From: a virus
Virus record (IMG/VR): IMGVR_UViG_3300044998_000395
Location: 1 to 61,544 of that record
Reading direction: 5' to 3' (one strand)
DNA length: 61,544 nucleotides
Each line of letters starts with the position of its first letter. Position 1 is the stretch's first letter. Below are positions 1 to 5,405 of this stretch, in pieces. The notes under the pieces were generated by a model, which saw only the letters and a program-made list of their open reading frames with translations, made no database searches and was not told the origin of the DNA. The position numbers and the translations under genes are program-made.

Positions 1-127
1 TCGGCGAACTGGTGGTCGTCCCACACGAGGCCGCGGAAGTCGTCGCGGATCTTGTCGACCCGCACGGCCTCGAGGTCCTTGCCGTCCCACCACGGCATCG
101 CGAAAGCCGTGACCACGACACCGCCCT
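1..127. repeat. Terminal direct repeat, left copy (circular overlap)
   Basis: Bases 1-127 are identical to 61418-61544, the last bases of the window. The repeat lies inside the DNA ligase reading frame, which is restored when the ends are joined. An exact 127-base overlap is the usual signature of a circular contig closed by an assembler using k=127, so it marks a complete circular or circularly permuted genome rather than a biological terminal repeat. Confidence 0.93.
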
Positions 128-416
128 CGCGCAGCGCGGTTGGCACATCGCTGGCCGGCTTGCCGGGAACCCAGACCTCGCAGTCCATCGAGCTGCGGGG
201 CGGCGCTTCCTTCTTGAAGCGCTGCACGACCTCGGAAGCCAGCAGTGACGGAAACCGGGACGTCATCTCGAGGTCGGGCCGCACCTCGCGGCCGTACGCC
301 ACGAGGCCGGCGTCGCCCTTGAAGAACGTGACGCGGTGGCCGTCGAGCTTCGCGTGGGCGAAGTCGCGCCAGCGGCCGTCCCACTTCTTCGGCTTGAGTC
401 GTTCGTGAGTGAACAT
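1..416 (-). CDS. ATP-dependent DNA ligase, N-terminal part (continues at 61544)
   Basis: This is the first half of a ligase that continues across the circular join to 60973; joined length is about 286 aa. It seals nicks with ATP through a lysyl-AMP intermediate. Near residue 23 the nucleotidyl-transferase motif I is seen as KLDGHR, with the catalytic Lys. About residue 78 DCEVW fits motif III. The start ATG overlaps the stop of the upstream gene by one base (TGATG), suggesting translational coupling. At 286 aa it is close to the smallest known viral ligases (Chlorella virus type, about 298 aa), so it is probably a minimal nucleotidyltransferase plus OB-fold enzyme serving phage replication and repair. 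Confidence 0.9.
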   Translation of the reverse strand, partial: MFTHERLKPKKWDGRWRDFAHAKLDGHRVTFFKGDAGLVAYGREVRPDLEMTSRFPSLLASEVVQRFKKEAPPRSSMDCEVWVPGKPASDVPTALREGGVVVTAFAMPWWDGKDLEAVRVDKIRDDFRGLVWDDHQFA

Positions 417-706
417 CAGAGGATCCGCTCGAAGACGTGCCACACGAGAGCGTGGCCTTCCATCACGATCGACGCGAGGTGCTTCAGCGACTCGGGCCGC
501 TCGATCTCCCAGCCCGTGCCGACCGTCACGAAGCGACGAGTGACGGCCGTTGCGTCGGGGTCAACGACAGCCCAGAGACAGACCTGCCCGCGTTGTTCGC
601 CTACGTGCACGATCTCGGCGCCGGCCGGCATCTGCACGTCGCAGGCATGCGACGGCAACTCGTACTTGAAGACCTTCTTCATAATCGGGCGCTCGCCGAT
701 CTTCAC
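416..706 (-). CDS. Conserved phage protein, DUF7352-like
   Basis: A 96-aa protein. The pattern MPAGAEIVHVGEQRG followed by LWAVVDP, RRFVTVGTG and a final ALVWHVFE is the one I recall from small phage proteins called DUF7352, whose function is unknown. The frame starts at 706; an internal Met at residue 9 (MKKVFKYEL) is an equally good start and fits the family's usual N-terminus. Its stop overlaps the ligase start, so both are probably on one transcript. Confidence 0.75.
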   Translation of the reverse strand: MKIGERPIMKKVFKYELPSHACDVQMPAGAEIVHVGEQRGQVCLWAVVDPDATAVTRRFVTVGTGWEIERPESLKHLASIVMEGHALVWHVFERIL

Positions 707-920
707 CGGCGGGCCCTAGCGGTCTAGGCCAAGTTAGCCAACGCCCGGTGTGTCAGTCGGGCGCTGTCCCGCGAGACCTTCCGGTCCCGAATGCCCCAAG
801 AGAACCTTTCGGTCCAAGTTGGTGGGGCAATGAGCTCGCGTATCCGGCGTCCCGGGATCGGCCGAGCCAGGAAACGGGGGAGGCCGGCTTTCGCCGGCCA
901 GCGTCCCGTAGCGAGAGAGC
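707..920. other. Intergenic region, no gene seen
   Basis: This 214-base gap separates the small gene ending at 921 from the DUF7352 gene. It holds the GAAA-loop hairpin at 882-899. I see no convincing promoter, tRNA or reading frame; open frames here have Arg/Pro-rich shadow composition. Confidence 0.6.
882..899 (-). terminator. GAAA-loop hairpin after 921 gene
   Basis: On the minus strand GGCCGGC, loop GAAA, GCCGGCC: seven perfect pairs just downstream of the stop at 921. The following bases are TGCTCC-poor and only weakly T-rich, so it may be a terminator or an RNA-stabilising 3' hairpin. The same GAAA-loop design recurs after the genes ending at 3696 and 40632. Confidence 0.55.
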
Positions 921-1289
921 TCAGGCGCGCATGGCCTCTGCACAAGCCGATGCGAGGTCGAGGCACAGCTCGCGGAGCGCGTAGACGAGGATCTCGGTGC
1001 GCTTGCTCTCGTCGCGCAGGTCGTACTTGGCCTGCACTTGCTTCAGCACGCGGTTGATCCGCTCCTCGGACTCCTTGACGTCGGTCTCGAGCGACGCGAC
1101 CGGGTCGCGGCCGTCCTTCTTGCAGCGCATCCCCATCGGGATCCCGTGAAAGGCGCCCATCGTCCCGGCGAGGTCAAGGAGCTCCGACCGCAGGCGTTGC
1201 TCGGGCGATGCAACGTTGTCGAGGGCGCCGAGAAGTGCCAGCCCGAGCAGCGCAGCGCTCGGGTTCGTGCGTGAACGACCAGTGAACAT
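921..1289 (-). CDS. Small protein of unknown function, helical C-terminus
   Basis: A 122-aa protein that I do not recognise. The start at 1289 was chosen because GGAG lies about nine bases upstream, whereas the longer frame begins with Pro/Arg-rich shadow sequence. A hydrophobic stretch (AALLGLALLGAL, residues about 11-22) could be a short membrane or signal segment. The rest is charged and helical (SLETDVKESEERINRVLKQV), suggesting coiled-coil packing. It is preceded by a strong promoter at 1390-1417 and followed by a hairpin, so it is probably transcribed as a single early gene. Confidence 0.6.
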   Translation of the reverse strand: MFTGRSRTNPSAALLGLALLGALDNVASPEQRLRSELLDLAGTMGAFHGIPMGMRCKKDGRDPVASLETDVKESEERINRVLKQVQAKYDLRDESKRTEILVYALRELCLDLASACAEAMRA

Positions 1290-1389
1290 CGGTGATTCTC
1301 CAAGAGGGTGAAAGGACCGGAACGACAGCCTTGGTCGGCCCGGCCCAGGAGGTCGCCCCGGTGGTCCAAACCGGGGACTTGACGGTATA

Positions 1390-1417
1390 ACTATACACCA
1401 GGATCCGGGTATGTCAA
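1390..1417 (-). promoter_or_regulatory. Sigma70-like promoter
   Basis: On the minus strand TTGACA, a 16-base spacer and TATAGT. The bases GATTGT precede the -35 box, as they also do at the 4238 promoter. It lies about 95 bases upstream of the gene starting at 1289, implying a leader of roughly 90 nt. Confidence 0.75.
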
Positions 1418-1431
1418 ACAATCTGTGAAGA

Positions 1432-1665
1432 TTATTTCCTGATGTCGACCGTGTCGATGTTCACGGTGTGCTGCGTGTGCTTCCACGCTCGAAGGCGGTA
1501 AGTGCCTTCACGATTGAGCGGGCTCTGGGTCAGCTGCACGACTCGGTAGCCTTCAGCGAACACCTGCTTGAGAGCAGCGTTCAGGTCCGCGGGAGCAACT
1601 GATTCGATGACCACCTCGTCACTCATCCGCTTCATCATGATCCTCTTATGCATTTTCTTCGCCAT
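1432..1665 (-). CDS. Small hypothetical protein, basic N-terminus
   Basis: A 77-aa protein of unknown function. AAAGGA lies seven bases before the ATG, in the sequence AAAGGACAGTACGATG, one of several starts in this genome with an ACAGTA element between ribosome-binding site and ATG. The first 15 residues are Lys/Met/Arg-rich; the rest (ADLNAALKQVFAEGYRVV) resembles a compact alpha-beta fold. It sits 12 bases after the glycosylase-like gene and probably shares its transcript. Confidence 0.65.
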   Translation of the reverse strand: MAKKMHKRIMMKRMSDEVVIESVAPADLNAALKQVFAEGYRVVQLTQSPLNREGTYRLRAWKHTQHTVNIDTVDIRK

Positions 1666-1677
1666 CGTACTGTCCTT

Positions 1678-2106
1678 TCACTTAGGCCACCAGTAGTCCG
1701 CGTCCGGGTCGTCGACCCAGTCAAAGCGCAGGTACCAATCGAGCGTGTCGTCGTCGCCTTCGTATGCCTTGCGCATCAAGTTGGACCGGTGCGAGCTGTG
1801 AAGCCGCTCGTCGCCGAGCCAAGGAGGCTGTGGGCACGGTGGGAAGTTCATCGCCTGCACTTGCGCTTTCACCGAGTCCCTGAAGCCGCGCTCGATCCAC
1901 TCATCGCAGACCGCGAACGTGTACTCAGCCAGCCAGAGCTCGTGTCCCGCCCACATCCGCGTCGCCGGGTGGTTGCGCCAGCCCTTCGTCTCGCCGCGCA
2001 GTGCCTTGAGGATCTGTAGGCACTCTACGCGCTGCTTGCCGAGCCGGCGGTCGTCGAGCGCGGCGGCCGACTGCGCGAAGTTGGCGTATGGCAGGAAGGT
2101 CTGCAT
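1678..2106 (-). CDS. MSMEG_6728-type (pyrimidine dimer DNA glycosylase-like) protein
   Basis: A 142-aa protein matching the pattern I recall for the MSMEG_6728 family, which is related to pyrimidine-dimer DNA glycosylases: MQTFLPYANF at the N-terminus, LDDRRLGKQRVE around residues 18-28, WRNHPATRMWAGHE around 43-56, and PPWLGDERLHSSHRSNL near residue 100. T4 endonuclease V homologues use an N-terminal residue and a glutamate for base excision. The likely role is recognition or repair of damaged DNA; activity in this branch is not established. Its ATG overlaps the upstream stop (TAATG). Confidence 0.8.
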   Translation of the reverse strand: MQTFLPYANFAQSAAALDDRRLGKQRVECLQILKALRGETKGWRNHPATRMWAGHELWLAEYTFAVCDEWIERGFRDSVKAQVQAMNFPPCPQPPWLGDERLHSSHRSNLMRKAYEGDDDTLDWYLRFDWVDDPDADYWWPK

Positions 2107-2459
2107 TAGTCACAACTCGATGATGAAGTCCAAGTGGTCACGATCTCGTCGCCGTCTGCCCGAGATGACACGTGGTCAGGCCCGCCGTATCCGGCCGGGT
2201 GGTAACCCGCTGCCGTCTGGGCCGCCGCCAACGTGTCACGAGACGGCACCGTCGGCGTCCGGAGTCGGTACTGGTTATTGTCGCCTGGGCGGCCGCAACC
2301 GCGGTAAGTCACCTCGGCAATATAAAACGTCTCGGTTGCGTCTTCGCAAGGCCGCCGTTGCGAGCAAGCGTTACAGAGCGCACAATGGCGGTGAGGGCCG
2401 TAGTAATACCCATTGGCCCCGTCGTACTGCATCCGGGTGCTTGTGTGGTTGCAACTCAC
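2106..2459 (-). CDS. Cys-rich small protein, probable zinc binder
   Basis: A 117-aa protein of unknown function. A GTG start at 2459 overlaps the upstream stop (GTGA); an internal ATG at 2432 is an alternative. The region HRHCALCNACSQRRPC has four Cys and two His and could bind zinc. The C-terminal half is Ala/Gly/Ser-rich and probably disordered. It belongs to the tightly overlapping set between 1678 and 3638. Confidence 0.6.
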   Translation of the reverse strand: MSCNHTSTRMQYDGANGYYYGPHRHCALCNACSQRRPCEDATETFYIAEVTYRGCGRPGDNNQYRLRTPTVPSRDTLAAAQTAAGYHPAGYGGPDHVSSRADGDEIVTTWTSSSSCD

Positions 2460-2611
2460 GCCAGCACCTCCGCTACGGACGAGTTGCCTACACGGCGCCA
2501 CTTGTAGACGATCGTGGTCTCACCCGACAGCCACGTCACGAGGTACGATCCATCGTTGAAACGATCAAGTACGTAGCCGCGCTGCTTGCCTAGCACAAAG
2601 GTGTCGATCAC
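2456..2611 (-). CDS. 51-aa hypothetical protein, GTG start
   Basis: The GTG at 2611 overlaps the stop of the DUF2786 gene (GTGA), and its own stop overlaps the next GTG in the same way. The product (VIDTFVLGKQRGYVLDRF, then YLVTWLSGETTIVYKWRRVG) reads as a small beta-barrel, SH3- or KOW-like, but I cannot name it. The perfect overlap at both ends is the main support. Confidence 0.6.
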   Translation of the reverse strand: MIDTFVLGKQRGYVLDRFNDGSYLVTWLSGETTIVYKWRRVGNSSVAEVLA

Positions 2612-3285
2612 GCCAGCGCCTCCCTCTGGGCGACGCCCATGGTGTTCTTGAGCGCGACGCGCTCGCCTTGCCGCTTGCCTTCTGCATACGCGTCCGGGTC
2701 GAACGAACCGCGCGACGCGGATGACCGCCCGGGGCGCAGCTTGAGGTTGTCGTCCATCCACTTCTGGATAGCGAGGTCCTTGCGGAGGATGATTGCGTTG
2801 GCCTGCTGAGCCGCTTGCTTGGCCTGCCGCGCCTGCTTGCTGAGGCCGGCAATGAACCCCTCGGCGAACGACCTGTGGTGGAAGTTCCACCCTTGGCCGA
2901 ACTGCATCCGTGCGCAGACGCGGATCGACGCGAGCAGCGCCGGGTATAGCGCGGCCGCGACCGCCGTGTCGGCAGGGAAGCCGATGAACTGGATTGTGAC
3001 CTTGCGCCCGCTGTGATTGAGCACGGCCTTGACGTCGCACACGTTGGTGACGACGTTGATGAGGCTCTGCTCCCACCTTGCCCAGCCTGCGCGGCTAGCG
3101 GAGTCGGCTCGGTTGATCGTCGCCTGCTGTTGCGCCGGCTCGACTTCGCCGTCCTCGATCCCGTACTTCGTCATGAGCTCGCGGGCGAGCTTCATGGCGT
3201 TCTCGATCTCGCCGGGCGAGGCCGCGTTGTCGCGGGCCAGCGCCACCATCTTCCTGACGCGGTCGACGATGGAGTCGCGGTTCAC
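2608..3285 (-). CDS. DUF2786 domain protein
   Basis: A 225-aa protein. The first 45 residues (VDRVRKMVALARDNAASPGE, then ENAMKLARELMTKYGIE) fit DUF2786, a short helical domain common in phage and prophage proteins of unknown function. The middle has a beta-rich segment (VTIQFIGFPADTAVAAALYPAL) usual for the DUF7168 partner domain. The C-terminus is basic and helical. The ATG overlaps the upstream stop by four bases. Presence among early genes suggests a role in host take-over or DNA transactions, but nothing specific can be claimed. Confidence 0.75.
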   Translation of the reverse strand: MNRDSIVDRVRKMVALARDNAASPGEIENAMKLARELMTKYGIEDGEVEPAQQQATINRADSASRAGWARWEQSLINVVTNVCDVKAVLNHSGRKVTIQFIGFPADTAVAAALYPALLASIRVCARMQFGQGWNFHHRSFAEGFIAGLSKQARQAKQAAQQANAIILRKDLAIQKWMDDNLKLRPGRSSASRGSFDPDAYAEGKRQGERVALKNTMGVAQREALA

Positions 3286-3638
3286 TGGTCGCCGCCAAGC
3301 TGGGCGAGCAGCTTCTGGAGTTCCTCGGGCGACAACTTGGAGAGGTCCTTCGCGAGCTTGTCGAGCTGGGAGACTTGGTGGCGGGCGTCGTGCTGGGCGA
3401 GTTCCTGCTTGAGCCCCTGCAGCCGTTTCCGCGCGCCTTCGAGCTTGGCTGGTGCCTCCTCGTGCTTGAGCTGGATGGCCGCGATCTCGTCCTCGAGCAC
3501 GCGGATCTTCTGCCGCCTTGCTTCGATCATTGCAGCGGTGTGCTTCGGGTCAGCTTCGCTGCGCAGTTGGTTGACGCGTTGTTCTTGGATGCCGATCTGC
3601 TCTTTGAGCTGATCGCGCTTGCTGGGTTCCTTGGGCAT
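3282..3638 (-). CDS. Coiled-coil protein
   Basis: A 118-aa, highly charged, almost wholly helical protein with heptad-like leucines (LKEQIGIQEQRVNQLRSEAD; RVLEDEIAAIQLKHEE). No enzyme motif is visible. Start: ATG at 3638 preceded by GGAGTACAGTAC, an SD plus ACAGTA leader. It overlaps the DUF2786 start by four bases. Function unknown; coiled-coil small proteins of this kind are often adaptors or inhibitors of host proteins. Confidence 0.65.
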   Translation of the reverse strand: MPKEPSKRDQLKEQIGIQEQRVNQLRSEADPKHTAAMIEARRQKIRVLEDEIAAIQLKHEEAPAKLEGARKRLQGLKQELAQHDARHQVSQLDKLAKDLSKLSPEELQKLLAQLGGDQ

Positions 3639-3664
3639 GTACTGTACTCCAGTGAGGAAAGGCG

Positions 3665-3686
3665 GGCGCCCGCTTTCGCGAGCGCC
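3665..3686 (-). terminator. GAAA-loop hairpin after 3696 gene
   Basis: On the minus strand GGCGCTCGC, loop GAAA, GCGGGCGCC: nine pairs including one wobble, directly after the stop at 3696 and before the next gene. No T-tract follows, so it may only attenuate transcription or protect the 3' end. Confidence 0.5.
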
Positions 3687-3695
3687 GGTCGCCTG

Positions 3696-4163
3696 TTAGG
3701 CCTTCTTCGACGCGGCGTCGAGCAGCGTCTTGAGGAAGTTGACGTCGACCCCGGCGCCCGCGAGGACCGCGCCGACGTCCACGTTCTTCGCCGCCAGCTT
3801 CTGCTGGAGGTCGCCGAGCCGCTGCGTCATCTTGATGAGGCGCTTAGCGCCGGCCTTGTCCTTGCTGCCGCCCGTCGCCTTGGCCTCCTCCATCGCGCGC
3901 TCGAGCTTGACGACGTTCTTGCGGGCGATGTCAAGGCGCCACGCGAAGTACTGCCACTCCTCCTTGAAGTCCTTCTTCTTGAAGGGGAAGTGCTTCTTGC
4001 CGTCGAAGTCGGCGGGCGCGGTCTCGAAGGGGTACACGGCGGGGTCCTTGCTGCCGACGGCGGGGTGCTCGATGCGTTTCGCCGGCTTCTTCTCGGCCTT
4101 GGCGTCGGGCTTCGCGGCGGGCTTGGCGGACTGGGACGGGGCGGCCTTCGTAGCAGTACTCAT
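3696..4163 (-). CDS. Lys/Ala-rich N-terminal protein of unknown function
   Basis: A 155-aa protein. The first 35 residues are Ala/Lys/Pro-rich and likely disordered; the remainder is helical (WRLDIARKNVVKLERAMEEA; LIKMTQRLGDLQQKLA). GGAG lies ten bases before the ATG at 4163; an in-frame ATG at 4178 is possible. The promoter at 4238-4265 gives a leader of about 70 nt. Basic disordered tails suggest nucleic-acid or partner binding, but I do not recognise the family. Confidence 0.6.
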   Translation of the reverse strand: MSTATKAAPSQSAKPAAKPDAKAEKKPAKRIEHPAVGSKDPAVYPFETAPADFDGKKHFPFKKKDFKEEWQYFAWRLDIARKNVVKLERAMEEAKATGGSKDKAGAKRLIKMTQRLGDLQQKLAAKNVDVGAVLAGAGVDVNFLKTLLDAASKKA

Positions 4164-4237
4164 GACGTCATACTCCATACAGGAACCTGTGAAACCTACC
4201 GGAATCCTACGTCGGATTCCGACAACGTTGCGGGTAG

Positions 4238-4265
4238 ATTGTACCCCGCATTGGGGACTTGTCAA
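4238..4265 (-). promoter_or_regulatory. Sigma70-like promoter
   Basis: On the minus strand TTGACA, 16-base spacer, TACAAT, with GATTGT before the -35 box. It overlaps the end of the gene stopping at 4262 and should start the operon running 4163 to 1678. Confidence 0.75.
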
Positions 4266-4756
4266 ACAATCGGGAGAGGATTCTTGCACGCGGCCTTGAT
4301 GGCGGTGAGGTCCTTCTTGAGCGACCGCATGTCGTAGGTCGGGTCAGTACCGACGGCCTTGACCTCGTCGAGGTCGTACTTCGCGAACACGGCCTGGTAG
4401 CGCTCGTAGGTCTTCATCCAATCGGACTGCCCGGTCCACTCGCCCGTGGTGCAGTCGAAGAGGCTCGCGAGCACGTCGATGTCATCCGTGAAACCGTACT
4501 TGAGAGTGAGGCGGGCGATGACCAGCATGCGGCCGCCGACACAGTCGAGAAGGTCCTTTGAGGTGAAGTTGTAGTTATCCTTCAGGGCGAAGAAGTCGCG
4601 ACCGGCATTCGGGCCAACCTTGATCTCAGCATCGCACCAGACTTCCCAGTGGCGCGTCGGGCGGGTGTTCTCCCAGTGGCCGTCGCTGATCTGACCAGCG
4701 AGTTCGTACTTGAAGAGAGCGGCCTGGGTGTTCGTGTTGAGGACCAGAGTTGCCAT
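4262..4756 (-). CDS. Hypothetical phage protein
   Basis: A 164-aa protein that I do not recognise. It has an N-terminal beta segment (MATLVLNTNTQAALFKYELA), a Trp-rich part (HWENTRPTRHWEVW) and an Asp/Leu-rich centre. AAAGGA lies ten bases before the ATG. It is the first gene after element A copy 1 and has its own promoter at 4786-4814, so it may be among the first expressed. The gene in the matching position next to copy 2 (23580-23759) is unrelated in sequence. Confidence 0.65.
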   Translation of the reverse strand: MATLVLNTNTQAALFKYELAGQISDGHWENTRPTRHWEVWCDAEIKVGPNAGRDFFALKDNYNFTSKDLLDCVGGRMLVIARLTLKYGFTDDIDVLASLFDCTTGEWTGQSDWMKTYERYQAVFAKYDLDEVKAVGTDPTYDMRSLKKDLTAIKAACKNPLPIV

Positions 4757-4785
4757 TGCTGTGTTCCTTTCAGTTGCGACAGTAG

Positions 4786-4814
4786 AATATCGAATACAAA
4801 CGCAAGTAGGTCAA
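4786..4814 (-). promoter_or_regulatory. Promoter with GTATTCGATATT -10 region
   Basis: On the minus strand TTGACC, 17-base spacer, GATATT. The -10 context GTAT(T/C)CGATATT is shared with the promoters at 23768-23796 (minus) and 24108-24136 (plus), so these three form a class distinct from the 16-spacer TATAAT promoters. It drives the gene at 4262-4756. Confidence 0.6.
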
Positions 4815-5098
4815 TCAATCGACAAACAATCGAATGAAGATTCTGCATTTCGTATCATCTGTAACATCTACAGTTTCCTCTGGCCGATAACAACCGGTGT
4901 TTCTACATCCCTAGGGCAGTTTTCGTCTAGAAGCCTCCTGGATGCGTCGGTCTATCGGACGGGTCGATATACCAGACCGGTCGTCGGGATGTTCCAGACA
5001 TGCCCGTCGGGCAGCAGTTTGGACGGTCTGGTGCCTGAGTTTCCGTTGGTTTGTCAACCTGCATGGGAAACTAAGCGCGTGTGAATCAATCAAAGCGA
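4786..5098. repeat. Element A, copy 1: structured intergenic repeat
   Basis: About 310 bases homologous to 23768-24106. Identical blocks: 24 bases at 4883-4906, 22 at 4956-4977, 19 at 5003-5021. Variable arms keep pairing: GACGGGT 4958-4964 with GCCCGTC 5002-5008; CCAGAC 4994-4999 with GTCTGG 5026-5031; GTTTCC 5039-5044 with GGAAAC 5066-5071, enclosing GTTG/CAAC. The CCCGTC arm can instead close a local hairpin with GGGCA (5001-5013). A 45-codon minus frame (4927-5064) covers part of it and shares a NCCPTG ... VWYIDPS peptide with copy 2, so a small protein is an alternative reading. Function unknown: structured RNA, origin or regulatory DNA. Confidence 0.8.
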
Positions 5099-5120
5099 GG
5101 CACCCGGTTTCCCAGGTGCC
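5099..5120 (-). terminator. Terminator hairpin after 5127 gene
   Basis: GGCACC and GGTGCC pair around a ten-base loop directly after the stop at 5127. On the minus strand the stem is followed by TCGCTTTGATTGATT, moderately T-rich, which fits a factor-independent terminator closing the replication module before element A. Confidence 0.6.
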
Positions 5121-5126
5121 ATCGCG

Positions 5127-5351
5127 TCAGACGCCAGCGAACCACAAGTCGAGGAACTGGAAGAGGCCATCGACGGTGACGACGCCGTCGCGGTTCGTGT
5201 CAGAGCGCGCGTACTTGCGGTCAAGCTGCAAGTTGTAGAGGCTCATCGAGCCGGCACCCGCGGGCCCGCCAGTCGCGGACGTGACGCCGACATAGACCTC
5301 GGTGGCCGCCGTACAGAGGACGAGAGACAAGAGAGCACACAACTTCTTCAA
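5127..5351 (-). CDS. Small exported protein with dockerin/EF-hand-like motif
   Basis: A 74-aa protein. A TTG start at 5351 is chosen because AAGGAG sits seven bases upstream and it exposes a clean signal sequence (KKLCALLSLVLCTAA). A longer ATG-less frame begins at 5387. The C-terminus carries DTNRDGVVTVDGLFQFLDLW, a calcium-binding loop (D-x-N-x-D-G) followed by the hydrophobic helix of type I dockerins; such single motifs end many exported planctomycete proteins. A second phage protein (19737-20447) ends the same way. The likely location is the host envelope or outside; its role could be anchoring to a host surface scaffold. It directly follows the DNA polymerase gene. Confidence 0.7.
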   Translation of the reverse strand: MKKLCALLSLVLCTAATEVYVGVTSATGGPAGAGSMSLYNLQLDRKYARSDTNRDGVVTVDGLFQFLDLWFAGV

Positions 5352-5405
5352 GCGAGACTCCTTCAGGCGGAGAACGTGCCGCCGCACGACGTGAGTGGAT
5401 GCCGC

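Noticed and set aside
1-127. Short terminal repeats as packaging ends (DTR)
   Set aside because: Exact length 127 equals a common assembler k-mer and lies in the middle of a gene, so assembly overlap is the simpler explanation.
724-966. Minus frames in the 707-920 gap
   Set aside because: Pro/Arg-rich composition, no ribosome-binding site, overlap with the 921-1289 gene and the hairpin; no sign of coding.
4883-5071. tRNA or known riboswitch/ribozyme in element A
   Set aside because: GGGTCGATA looks slightly like a T-arm, but no acceptor or anticodon arms can be formed; no hammerhead, twister or HDV core could be matched by eye.
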